Notes under the pieces: generated by a model
The model's input: only the letters and a program-made list of their open reading frames with translations
Databases searched by the model: none
What the model was told of the DNA's origin: nothing
Assembly: GCF_016735515.1 (NCBI RefSeq)
Contig: NZ_JAERQZ010000001.1
Coordinates: forward strand, 2,902,746-2,966,745
DNA: 64,000 bases
Reading direction: 5' to 3'
DNA from: Piscinibacter sp. HJYY11
Lineage (GTDB): Bacteria; Pseudomonadota; Gammaproteobacteria; Burkholderiales; Burkholderiaceae_C
Translations under genes and position numbers: made by a program
In this document: piece after piece, positions 8,814 through 18,163 of the stretch
Numbering within the stretch: the first letter of the stretch is position 1
How the letters are laid out: each line of letters opens with the position of its first letter

Positions 8814-8869
8814 CTTCGATACCTCAGCCCGAACTGGAGTGAAAAGCCGTTCGGCCTGAGGTATCGAAG
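8814..8869. repeat. Long intergenic inverted repeat (REP-like hairpin)
   Basis: The arms 8814-8834 and 8849-8869 are complementary at 20 of 21 positions and enclose a 14-base loop. The sequence family (CTTCGATACCTCAG... and its complement) resembles short intergenic repeats common in Burkholderiales chromosomes. It sits between the binding-protein and permease genes, where such hairpins often protect the upstream message and keep the binding protein more abundant than the permeases. That role is inferred. Confidence 0.8.
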
Positions 8870-8896
8870 GCCCACCCAGATCCACGAAAGCCACCC

Positions 8897-9811
8897 ATGA
8901 CCTTCTCCGAATTCATGAACATCGGCCTCATGCAGGGCTTTGCCGGCTTGAGCCTCTTCTCGGTGCTGCTGCTGATGGGCCTGGGCCTGGCCATCATCTT
9001 CGGCCAGATGGGCGTGATCAACATGGCGCATGGCGAGTTCATGACCATCGGCGCCTACACCATCTTCCTCGGCAGCACGCTCACCGAGAAGTTCGCACCG
9101 GGGCTGGTGGCGTACTACTTCCCGGTCGCGATCTGCGTGGCCTTCGTGTTCGCCTTCATCGCCGGCTGGATCGTCGAGTGGGCGCTGATCCGCCACCTCT
9201 ACAAGCGCCCGCTCGACACGCTGCTCGCCACCTGGGGCGTGAGCCTCGCGCTGCAGCAGTGCTTCCGCACGGGCATCGGCCCGAAGGAAGTGAGCCCCAC
9301 GCTGCCCGAGTGGCTGATGGGCTCGTGGGCGCCCAAGGAAGGCCTCGACATCCCGATCAACGGCCTCTTCGTGCTCGCGCTCACCGCCGTCGTGACCGGC
9401 GGCGTGATGCTCGCCCTCTACAAGAGCCGCTGGGGCCTGCGCGTGCGCGCCACGGTGAGCAACCGCCAGATGGCCAACGCGATCGGCATCAACACCAAGA
9501 AGACCGACCGCCTCACGTTTGCGATCGGCTGCGGCATCGCCGGTGTGGCCGGTGCTGCCTTCACCACCATCGGCTCGACGGGGCCGACGAGCGGCTCGCT
9601 CTACATCGTCGACGCCTTCCTCGTCGTCACCTTCGGCGGCGCCGCCAGCCTGCTCGGCACCGTGGCCTCGGCCTTCGGCATCGCGCAGACCCAGTCGATC
9701 AGCGAGTTCTTCATGACCGGCTCGATGGCCAAGGTGCTGACGCTGTCGCTGATCGTGCTGATCCTGATGGCGCGGCCGCAAGGGCTGTTCGCGGTCAAGG
9801 TCCGCCGCTGA
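8897..9811 (+). CDS. Amide/urea ABC transporter permease (UrtB/LivH-like)
   Basis: A 304-residue branched-chain-amino-acid-type permease with about eight hydrophobic segments. Family features are GLAIIFGQMGVINMAHGEF near the N-terminus and the later GLRVRATVSNRQMANAIGI cytoplasmic loop that contacts the ATPase. In the urea and short-chain-amide systems (urtABCDE, fmdDEF) this gene follows the binding protein, as here. It lies 27 bp after the hairpin repeat, and the second permease follows after 38 bp. Confidence 0.93.
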   Translation: MTFSEFMNIGLMQGFAGLSLFSVLLLMGLGLAIIFGQMGVINMAHGEFMTIGAYTIFLGSTLTEKFAPGLVAYYFPVAICVAFVFAFIAGWIVEWALIRHLYKRPLDTLLATWGVSLALQQCFRTGIGPKEVSPTLPEWLMGSWAPKEGLDIPINGLFVLALTAVVTGGVMLALYKSRWGLRVRATVSNRQMANAIGINTKKTDRLTFAIGCGIAGVAGAAFTTIGSTGPTSGSLYIVDAFLVVTFGGAASLLGTVASAFGIAQTQSISEFFMTGSMAKVLTLSLIVLILMARPQGLFAVKVRR

Positions 9812-9849
9812 GGTCCACCTCGTTTCGAAGTCTCTGGAGTACCGACGAT

Positions 9850-11049
9850 ATGACTGCGCTGAAAAGTTGGCTGGGCAAACCGAGTGTCGGCAGCATGCTG
9901 ATCCTGGCGGTGTTGCTGCTCGTGCTGCTGCCGCTCACGCTCGACGTGTTTCGCCTCAACCTGGTGGGCAAGTACCTCACCTATGCCTTCGTCGCCATCG
10001 GCCTGGTGATGGTGTGGGGCTATGGCGGCGTGCTGAGCCTGGGCCAGGGGGTGTTCTTCGGGCTCGGGGGCTACGCGATGGCGATGTTCCTCAAGCTCGA
10101 GGCGAGCGACCCCGAGAGCACCAAGATCCAGAGCACGCCGGGCATCCCCGACTTCATGGACTGGAACCAGCTCACCGAGCTGCCGCTCTTCTGGATCCCG
10201 TTCAAGAGCCTGCCGTTCACGCTCTTCGCGGTGATCGCGATCCCGACGCTGCTCGCCTTCATCATCAGCTACGCGATGTTCAAGCGGCGCGTGGGTGGCG
10301 TGTACTTCGCGATCATCACGCAGGCGGTGGCACTGATCCTCTCGGTGCTCATCATCGGCCGGCAGGGCTACACCGGCGGCGTCAACGGCATGACCGACCT
10401 GAAGACGCTCCTCGGCTGGGACATCCGCACCGACAGCGCCAAGGTCATCCTCTACTACGTGTGCTGCGCGCTGCTGCTCGGCAGCATCGTGCTGTGTGCC
10501 TGGGTGCAGAAGAGCAAGCTCGGCACGCTCCTGCTCGCGATGCGCGACAAGGAAGACCGCGTGCGCTTCTCCGGCTACGACGTGGCGATGTTCAAGGTGG
10601 CCGTGTTCTGCCTCGGGGCGGCGCTGTCGGGCATCGGCGGTGCGCTCTTCGCGCTGCAGGTCGGCTTCATGTCGCCGAGCTTCGTGGGCATCGTGCCCTC
10701 CATCGAGATGGTGATCTACGCGGCGGTGGGCGGGCGCATGAGCCTCGTCGGCGCGGTGTACGGCGCGCTGCTCGTGAACGCCGGCAAGACCTTCTTCTCC
10801 GAGAGCTTCCCCGACCTCTGGCTCTTCCTGATGGCCGCGCTCTTCATCGGCGTGACGATGGCCTTCCCCAACGGCCTGGCCGGCCTGGTCGACAGCCACC
10901 TGAAGCCCTGGTGGCGCAAGCGCCGCGAAGAGCGACTCGCGATCCGCGAACAGGTGGCGGCCGCACAGGCCTCCTACCCCGAGCCGCCGCCCCCGCGCCC
11001 CAGCACGACCGTGTCCATGCCGATGGGCATCAGCGGCCAGCGCGCCTGA
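9850..11049 (+). CDS. Amide/urea ABC transporter permease (UrtC/LivM-like)
   Basis: A 399-residue inner-membrane permease, partner of the preceding one. Family features are LTYAFVAIGLVMVWGYGGVL, LGQGVFFGLGGYAMAMFL, FKRRVGGVYFAIITQA and GRQGYTGGVNG. The C-terminus has a charged, proline-rich tail (KPWWRKRREERLA, then PEPPPPRP) typical of UrtC-like proteins. The frame extends upstream over the previous gene; ATG 9850 fits the spacing and the hydrophobic start. Confidence 0.93.
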   Translation: MTALKSWLGKPSVGSMLILAVLLLVLLPLTLDVFRLNLVGKYLTYAFVAIGLVMVWGYGGVLSLGQGVFFGLGGYAMAMFLKLEASDPESTKIQSTPGIPDFMDWNQLTELPLFWIPFKSLPFTLFAVIAIPTLLAFIISYAMFKRRVGGVYFAIITQAVALILSVLIIGRQGYTGGVNGMTDLKTLLGWDIRTDSAKVILYYVCCALLLGSIVLCAWVQKSKLGTLLLAMRDKEDRVRFSGYDVAMFKVAVFCLGAALSGIGGALFALQVGFMSPSFVGIVPSIEMVIYAAVGGRMSLVGAVYGALLVNAGKTFFSESFPDLWLFLMAALFIGVTMAFPNGLAGLVDSHLKPWWRKRREERLAIREQVAAAQASYPEPPPPRPSTTVSMPMGISGQRA

Positions 11050-11070
11050 CCCCCCACCGGAGCCTCCACC

Positions 11071-11826
<756 letters not shown>

Positions 11827-11842
11827 GAGGGAGGGAACCCAC

Positions 11843-12532
11843 ATGCTGAACGTGAAGGACCTGTTCGTCGCCTACGGGCAAAGCGAGGCGCTGCACGGCA
11901 TCTCGTTCGAGGCGAACACGAAAGAGACGGTGGCCATCATGGGCCGCAACGGCATGGGCAAGACCACGCTGTTCAAGAGCCTGATGGGCGTGCTGCCGAC
12001 GAAGAGCGGCAGCGTGCAGGTGGCCGGCAGCGAGATCAGCCACGACGAGAGCTACAAGCGCGTGGCCAAGGGCATCGCCTACGTGCCGCAGGGCCGCATG
12101 ATCTTCCCGACGCTCTCGGTCGAAGAGAACATCCAGACGGGCCTGGAGAACGCCAAGGTCAAGAAGATTCCCGAGGAGATCTACACCCTCTTCCCGGTGC
12201 TGTGGGAGATGCGACGCCGCAAGGGCGGCAACCTCTCCGGTGGCCAGCAGCAGCAGCTCGCGATCGCCCGTGCGCTCGTCACCAACCCCAAGGTGCTGCT
12301 GCTCGACGAACCGACCGAAGGCATCCAGCCTTCCATCATCAAGGACATCGCGAAAGCGCTGAACGAGATCCGCCGCCTGCGCGACATCACCATCGTCGTG
12401 AGCGAGCAGGTGCTGAGCTTCGCGATGGACGTGGCCGACCGGCTCTTCGTGATCGAAGGCGGGCGGCTCGTGCACGAGACGAAGCGCGCCGACACCGACG
12501 TCGCCCACATCAAGCAATACCTCTCTGTCTGA
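11843..12532 (+). CDS. Amide/urea ABC transporter ATP-binding protein (UrtE/LivF-like)
   Basis: A 229-residue ATPase, second of the pair. Walker A is GRNGMGKT (about 33-40), signature LSGGQQQQLAIARAL (about 131), Walker B VLLLDEPTEGIQPSI, and VPQGRMIFPTLSVEEN is the Q-loop region of the LivF/UrtE family. It completes a binding protein-permease-permease-ATPase-ATPase set and is followed after 22 bp by formamidase. Confidence 0.94.
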   Translation: MLNVKDLFVAYGQSEALHGISFEANTKETVAIMGRNGMGKTTLFKSLMGVLPTKSGSVQVAGSEISHDESYKRVAKGIAYVPQGRMIFPTLSVEENIQTGLENAKVKKIPEEIYTLFPVLWEMRRRKGGNLSGGQQQQLAIARALVTNPKVLLLDEPTEGIQPSIIKDIAKALNEIRRLRDITIVVSEQVLSFAMDVADRLFVIEGGRLVHETKRADTDVAHIKQYLSV

Positions 12533-12554
12533 GCAACCACCCACGGAGTCCACC

Positions 12555-13784
12555 ATGCCTGAAACACTCATCAAGGTCGATCTCACCAAGCCCGCGCCCA
12601 CCAACGAAGGCGTGCACAACCGCTGGCACCCCGACATCCCGATGGCCTGCTGGGTCAAGCCGGGCGACGACTTCGTGCTCGAGACCTACGACTGGACCGG
12701 CGGCTTCATCAAGAACAACGATTCCGCCGACGACGTGCGCGACATCGACCTCACCACCGTGCACTACCTCAGCGGCCCGGTCGGCGTGAAAGGTGCCGAG
12801 CCCGGCGACCTGCTGGTGGTGGACCTGCTCGACATCGGCGCCAAGGACGACAGCCTGTGGGGCTTCAATGGCTTCTTCTCGAAGAAGAACGGCGGCGGCT
12901 TCCTCACCGAGCACTTCCCGCAGGCACAGAAGTCGATCTGGGACTTCCACGGCATGTTCACCACCTCGCGCCATGTGCCGGGCGTGAAGTACGCCGGCCT
13001 CATCCACCCCGGCCTGATCGGCTGCCTGCCCGACCCGAAGATGCTGGAGATGTGGAACACGCGCGAGCAGGCGCTGATCGACTCCGACCCCGAGACTGGC
13101 GGCCTGGCCAACCCGCCCTTCGCCGGCACGGCGCACATGGGCAAGCTCAAGGGCGATGCGCTGACCAAGGCCGCGGCCACCGGCGCGCGCACCGTGCCGC
13201 CACGCGAGCACGGCGGCAACTGCGACATCAAGGATCTCTCACGCGGCTCGAAGATCTTCTTCCCGGTCTACGTCGACGGTGCGGGCCTGTCGGTGGGCGA
13301 CCTGCACTTCAGCCAGGGCGACGGCGAGATCACCTTCTGCGGTGCGATCGAGATGGCCGGCTGGGTGCACATGAAGGTCAACCTGATCAAGGGCGGCATG
13401 GCCAAGTACGGCATCAAGAACCCGATCTTCAAGCCGAGCCCCATCACGCCGACCTACAACGACTACGTGATCTTCGAGGGCATCAGCGTCGACGAATCGG
13501 GCAAGCAGTACTACCTCGACGTGAACGTCGCCTACCGCCAGGCCTGCCTGAACGCGATCGAGTACCTGAAGAAGTTCGGCTACTCGGGCGCGCAGGCCTA
13601 CAGCATCCTCGGCACGGCGCCGGTGCAGGGCCACATCAGCGGCGTGGTCGACGTGCCGAATGCGTGTGCCACGCTGTGGCTGCCGACGCAGATCTTCGAC
13701 TTCGACATCAACCCGAACGCCGCCGGGCCGCAGAAGTTCATCGACGGCTCGATCCAGATGCCGCTCTCGCCCGACCTCGTCTAG
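12555..13784 (+). CDS. fmdA: Formamidase (acetamidase/formamidase family)
   Basis: A 409-residue cytoplasmic enzyme that hydrolyses formamide to formate and ammonia. It belongs to the FmdA/AmdA fold, unrelated to AmiE. Family features are the N-terminal PDIPMACWVKPGDDFVLE, GDLLVVDLLDIG and the metal-site region EHGGNCDIKDLSRGS. The length equals Methylophilus FmdA. It sits at the end of the transporter genes and directly before fmdB, an arrangement known from methylotroph formamidase loci. Confidence 0.96.
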   Translation: MPETLIKVDLTKPAPTNEGVHNRWHPDIPMACWVKPGDDFVLETYDWTGGFIKNNDSADDVRDIDLTTVHYLSGPVGVKGAEPGDLLVVDLLDIGAKDDSLWGFNGFFSKKNGGGFLTEHFPQAQKSIWDFHGMFTTSRHVPGVKYAGLIHPGLIGCLPDPKMLEMWNTREQALIDSDPETGGLANPPFAGTAHMGKLKGDALTKAAATGARTVPPREHGGNCDIKDLSRGSKIFFPVYVDGAGLSVGDLHFSQGDGEITFCGAIEMAGWVHMKVNLIKGGMAKYGIKNPIFKPSPITPTYNDYVIFEGISVDESGKQYYLDVNVAYRQACLNAIEYLKKFGYSGAQAYSILGTAPVQGHISGVVDVPNACATLWLPTQIFDFDINPNAAGPQKFIDGSIQMPLSPDLV

Positions 13785-13795
13785 GAGCGACGCGC

Positions 13796-14143
13796 ATGCC
13801 GACCTACGACTACGCCTGCGCCGACTGCGGCGGCTTCGATGCGTTCCGCACGCTGGCGATGCGCAACGAGGCGGCCGCGTGCCCCGACTGCGGGGCACCG
13901 TCGCCACGCGTGTTCGCGAGCGCACCGCGGCTCGGCCTGATGGAGGGCAGCACCCGACGCGCGATGGAGACCAACGAGCGGGCGCGCCACGAGCCCAAGC
14001 GTTCGAGCGACTACGCGCGGCTCAAGCACCCGTCGGGCTGTGGCTGCTGCTCGACAGGGAACAAGAAGCGCGGCGCCACCGTCACCGCGCCCAACGGCGC
14101 CAAGGCCTTCCCGAGCAAGCGGCCCTGGATGATCAGCCACTGA
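13796..14143 (+). CDS. fmdB: FmdB-family zinc-ribbon protein
   Basis: A 115-residue protein with the FmdB zinc ribbon at the N-terminus: MPTYDYAC followed by C8-x2-C11 and C29-x2-C32. A second cysteine cluster, GCGCCS, lies near residue 80. FmdB proteins accompany formamidase genes and have been proposed to regulate them; their biochemistry is unsettled. The gene lies 11 bp after fmdA and ends the operon. Its stop and the stop of the convergent hydrolase abut inside the palindrome TGATCA (14141-14146). Confidence 0.9.
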   Translation: MPTYDYACADCGGFDAFRTLAMRNEAAACPDCGAPSPRVFASAPRLGLMEGSTRRAMETNERARHEPKRSSDYARLKHPSGCGCCSTGNKKRGATVTAPNGAKAFPSKRPWMISH

Positions 14144-15169
14144 TCAGCGCAACGCCTCCTTGAGGAAGGCGGTGATGCGCCGGCCGGCGGCGGTCTGCCA
14201 CGCGGCGCGGTCGAAGCCGTCCGGGTCTTCGGCCGGGTCGAGCCCGGGCGGGCCCAGGCGGCCGGTGCCGGTCTGGAAGATGGCGAAGTGGCCGGCACGT
14301 TCGTCGCGGAAACAGGTGGCCTTGGGCAAGGCCGCGCACAGCGCCTCGGCGTGGAAGCGTGGCACGAGGTTGTCGTCGCGGGCGCCGTATTGCACGAGCA
14401 GCGGCACGCGAATGCCGCCGAGCGACTCGGGCGCGAGGCCCATCACGAGCGGCGCATCGGCCACCACGGCGCGGATGCGCGGGTCGCGCCGGTCGACCGG
14501 CTCGCCCTGGCCGTCGGGCACCGGCGCCGGCTGGCTTTTGGTGAAGCCGCCCTGCAGGCACATCGTCGGGTCTTCGGCCAGGCCGCGCCCTTGCACGCTG
14601 CAATGCAGTGCCGCGCGCGAGGGCTGGGGCTTGGCACCGGCCAGGGCGAGCACGGTGTGGCCGCCGGCCGAGGTGCCGATGGCGGCGATGCGCCTGTCAT
14701 CGATCAGCGGCGCCCATCGCTCGCTCTTGAGCAGCTGGTCGAGCACGCGGCTCAGGTGGCGCGGCCGCTCGGTGAAGTAAACGGGCCGCCCTTTCGCGCT
14801 CATGTCCTGGTAGTTCGAGCCCGGGTGGCGGATCGCCACCACCACGTGGCCCGCGGTCGCCAGGGTCTCGGCCAGCCAGGCGTGGCCGAGGTCGGTGCCG
14901 CCGTTGCCGTGCGAGATCAGCACCAGCGGGTGACGGCCCGGCCTGGGTGGGGCGCCGAGAGCGGCCTTGAGCGTGAAGGGGCCGAAGTGCTGGGTCTCGC
15001 TTTTCGCCGCGGTCGGGTACCAGACGATGCCGCCGACCTTGTCGGCCGGGCCGTCGGTGTGGGCGAGCGTCCAGCTTTCGCGTTGCAGGCCGACCTGGGC
15101 CAGGGCTGGGGCCGCACACGCGGCGCAGAGCGCGAGGCCCGCGAGGCGGGATGTGAATGTGGATCGCAT
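14144..15169 (-). CDS. Secreted alpha/beta hydrolase, dienelactone-hydrolase/PAF-acetylhydrolase-like
   Basis: A 341-residue exported hydrolase. A signal peptide (MRSTFTSRLAGLALCAACAAPALAQ) fixes the start at 15169, 17 codons inside the longest frame. The fold is shown by the oxyanion segment LISHGNGG, the nucleophile elbow IGTSAGG (GxSxG) and a late His in AGHFAIF. It resembles periplasmic predicted dienelactone hydrolases whose natural substrate is unknown. It is convergent with fmdB and probably unrelated to the amide operon. Confidence 0.85.
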   Translation of the reverse strand: MRSTFTSRLAGLALCAACAAPALAQVGLQRESWTLAHTDGPADKVGGIVWYPTAAKSETQHFGPFTLKAALGAPPRPGRHPLVLISHGNGGTDLGHAWLAETLATAGHVVVAIRHPGSNYQDMSAKGRPVYFTERPRHLSRVLDQLLKSERWAPLIDDRRIAAIGTSAGGHTVLALAGAKPQPSRAALHCSVQGRGLAEDPTMCLQGGFTKSQPAPVPDGQGEPVDRRDPRIRAVVADAPLVMGLAPESLGGIRVPLLVQYGARDDNLVPRFHAEALCAALPKATCFRDERAGHFAIFQTGTGRLGPPGLDPAEDPDGFDRAAWQTAAGRRITAFLKEALR

Positions 15170-15319
15170 GGCGGCCGTCCTCCTGATGTGGGTGTTGGGA
15201 TGACGGGATTCTTCCCACACCAGGAGCGCCCGCGCAGGGGCCGTGTGACGAACGGCCCTGGGATGGCGCGAAACGCCGCCAGCGCGGCGCGAGCGGCGGC
15301 TCGCCGCGCGGCGACGCGC

Positions 15320-17980
15320 TCAGCGGGCGTTGCTGCGCGAGGGCTGCACAGATGACGGAGAAGGCGCACGGCCTCCCACGCCCAGCCACCAGCGCAGCTT
15401 GGGCGCCGCAGCCGATTGGCTCATGCGCCGCTCGGTGGCGGCGGTGGCCGTGGGCGTGCCGCGGTTGTAGAGCACCGACACGCCGGTTTGCACGACGTCG
15501 ACGCGGCCGTCGCCGTTCACGTCGCCCACCGCGAGGCCGTGCGGGTTGGCGCTGCCATCCGTCCCGTCGAAGCGCTGCTCGGCCTGCAGCACGCCGTCGC
15601 TGCCTTGCAGGTACACGCCGACGCTGCCCCAGCCGTCGTGCGCCACGGCGGCATCGAGGCGGCCGTCCTGGTTGAGGTCGGCGATCTCGATCGCGCCGGG
15701 GTAGTCGAGGCTCGTGAGCGTGACGGGCGGGGCGAGCGTGCCGTCGCTGCGCTGGTAGAAGACCGACAGCGCGGCCGGTGCGGCACCGCCCCAGGTGACG
15801 GCGAGGTCGTGGCGGCCGTCGCCGTTGAGGTCGCCGATCGCCACGCCCCGTGCGGCCCAGCTCGTGTCCACGCCCAGGGCCAGCGGCGCGCCGTAGCGGC
15901 CATCGGCCTGCTGGTAGAGCACCGCCACCGAGCGGGCCGGGTCGCTGGTGTTGCCGACCACGATGTCGGGGCGGCCGTCGCCGTTGAGGTCGCCCACGTC
16001 GAGGTCGCCCGCGGTGTAGACGCTGCCGCCGCCGGCATCGGCCGGGTAGAAGGTGGGCAGCGAGATGCGGCTGCCGACCTGGTACCACACCGCCACCTGT
16101 CCGGTCTGGGCACTCATGCCCACGAGGTCGGCCAGGCCGTCGGCGTTGATGTCGGCCGCGCGGATGCGGTGCGACTCGGCATAGGGCAGCCAGTTGCCGC
16201 TGGCGAGCGTGCCGTCGGGCCGCTGGATGAAGATCTCGACGCCGCAGCCGCCCTGGGCGATGGCCACGTCCTTGCGGCCATCGCCATCGAGGTCGGCGAT
16301 GGCGAGCGAGCTCGCCTTGCATTCGCTCCAGCTCGCGTTGGCATAGCGCACCGGATCGGCCAGCGTGCCGTCAGGACGTTGCAGGTAGACCACGAGCTTG
16401 AAGTCGTTGTCGGGGTCGAACGAGAAATAGGTGCTCATCACCACGTCGTCGAGCCCGTCGCCGTTGACGTCGCCCACCGCCACCGCTTCGGGGGCGAAAT
16501 GCCGTCGCACGAGCGTGGGGTAGCCGAAGAGCCCGGGGTCGGTGCCGAAGGTCCAGGGCTGGGTCATCATCACCGGGTTGCCCCGCAGGTCGGTCATCGC
16601 CGGGTCGAACTGCACCAGGTAGCGCGTGGCACGCCGCAGCGGGGCCTGCGGGCGGATGGTGATGGTGCGCGGGTTGGTCAGCGTGACGACCGCCTCGACC
16701 TGCTGGCCCGCGGCGGCGTCGAACAGGCGCACGTTGCCGGGCACGGTGCGCGCGTCCAGCGCTTCGCTGAACTCGGCGCGCAGCACCGCATCGAGCGCCA
16801 CGTCTTCCGCATCGCGCGCCGGCGTGAGCGACACGGCCGTCGGCGCCTCGGCTTCGACGTTGAACGCCCAGCTGCGCGGCCGCAGCGCATTGCCGGCGAG
16901 GTCGACCAGGCCTGCGCCCAGCCGCACGGTGTAGGTGCCGCTCGGCCAGGGCTCGTAAGGGCTGAAGGTGAGGCGGTTGCCGACCAGCGAGACGTAGCCG
17001 TACACCGTGTTGCCACTGGCGTCGGTGATGGTGATGCTGTCGGCCTGTAGCGCGTCGGCATCGAGCGGCTCGCTGAAGTCGACGTTCACGATGGTGCGGC
17101 TGCCCTGCAGGCTGCGCGGGGCCGGGTCCATCGCCGTCACGGTGGGGGCCACCGCATCGCTGCGCCGCCCGCCCACGCGGTAGGCCAGCAGGCTCTGCGT
17201 CGTGGTCTGCACCGCCTCGCCCTCGCGGTAGACCCCGCGGCTGCGGATCAGGCCCACGCCCGGCGCATACCAGTCGTCGAGCGTGGCCTGCAGCGTGCTG
17301 CGCGTGCCGGTGGACGACGCGACGAGCGTCTGCTCGATGCGCGTGCGCAGGTGCGCGGTGCGGGCGAAGAGCCCCGCCTCCACGCGCGTGAGCAGCTCGA
17401 AGGCCACCACCGTGACTTCGGAGCGCACGGTGAGCATGTCGGTACGGCCGTCGCCGTCGATGTCGACACCCGAATCGACGCTGCGGTCGGCCTGCACGAA
17501 TCGCTGGCCGGGGATCAGCGGGAAGCGCATCACCTCCAGGGGCCCCAGCGCCTGCAGCACCGGGTTGGCGCCCGGCCCCGGCACCTGCCGCACGGCCTGG
17601 GCGTCGACGACGAAGTTCACCTGCTCGAACGGCGCGAAGCCCGGCACGTTGTGCGTGACGACGGTCGTGTCGAGCGCACCGATGCGCTCGCGGCCCGTCA
17701 CCCTGAACTTGAGCTGGCCATCATCGGCCGTGCGGTAAACCCATTGGTCCTGGGTGCCGAGCGGGAAGTACTCGCTGCCACCGCGGCCGAGCAGCGTCTC
17801 GACGCCGAGGCTCGCGGATTCATCCGCTTCCGTGAGGGGCGGGTCCGGCTCGGCCTGAGCCCCCGTGCCGTCGTCACCGCCACCACCGCAGCCCGTCAAC
17901 ACACCCGCCAGCGCGAGCGCGACAACGGACACCAGAACACGCTGCACACGCCATGTGCCAGCCAAGCTAGACAAACCCAT
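15320..17980 (-). CDS. Lipoprotein with Ig-like (Big_5) domains and an FG-GAP beta-propeller
   Basis: An 886-residue surface or periplasmic lipoprotein. The lipobox is LTGC with C31, and a poly-Gly/acidic linker follows. Two Ig-like Big_5 modules (motifs SEPLDADAL and SEALDARTVPG) occupy the middle. The C-terminal half has seven FG-GAP/VCBS repeats of the type GDLNGDGRPDIVVG, enough for one seven-bladed propeller with calcium-binding loops. The start at 17980 was chosen because the lipoprotein signal begins there. The last 40 residues are low-complexity. Its ligand is unknown; an adhesion or extracellular-matrix role is typical of the architecture. Confidence 0.82.
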   Translation of the reverse strand: MGLSSLAGTWRVQRVLVSVVALALAGVLTGCGGGGDDGTGAQAEPDPPLTEADESASLGVETLLGRGGSEYFPLGTQDQWVYRTADDGQLKFRVTGRERIGALDTTVVTHNVPGFAPFEQVNFVVDAQAVRQVPGPGANPVLQALGPLEVMRFPLIPGQRFVQADRSVDSGVDIDGDGRTDMLTVRSEVTVVAFELLTRVEAGLFARTAHLRTRIEQTLVASSTGTRSTLQATLDDWYAPGVGLIRSRGVYREGEAVQTTTQSLLAYRVGGRRSDAVAPTVTAMDPAPRSLQGSRTIVNVDFSEPLDADALQADSITITDASGNTVYGYVSLVGNRLTFSPYEPWPSGTYTVRLGAGLVDLAGNALRPRSWAFNVEAEAPTAVSLTPARDAEDVALDAVLRAEFSEALDARTVPGNVRLFDAAAGQQVEAVVTLTNPRTITIRPQAPLRRATRYLVQFDPAMTDLRGNPVMMTQPWTFGTDPGLFGYPTLVRRHFAPEAVAVGDVNGDGLDDVVMSTYFSFDPDNDFKLVVYLQRPDGTLADPVRYANASWSECKASSLAIADLDGDGRKDVAIAQGGCGVEIFIQRPDGTLASGNWLPYAESHRIRAADINADGLADLVGMSAQTGQVAVWYQVGSRISLPTFYPADAGGGSVYTAGDLDVGDLNGDGRPDIVVGNTSDPARSVAVLYQQADGRYGAPLALGVDTSWAARGVAIGDLNGDGRHDLAVTWGGAAPAALSVFYQRSDGTLAPPVTLTSLDYPGAIEIADLNQDGRLDAAVAHDGWGSVGVYLQGSDGVLQAEQRFDGTDGSANPHGLAVGDVNGDGRVDVVQTGVSVLYNRGTPTATAATERRMSQSAAAPKLRWWLGVGGRAPSPSSVQPSRSNAR

Positions 17981-18163
17981 CACCACCTCGGAAGGCACCA
18001 GGTGGCAAAAATTTTGGCAGTCGCTTCTCTGCTGTGCGGAAGACCCTACCACCCCACTCTAGGGATGGCGGCACAGGCCAAGCAGGCACTCACCCCGCAG
18101 AGTGCAACGATACGTTTCGGATGGCCGAGGGTAATCGCGGAGATTCGCGCTGCGCGTCGTGCG

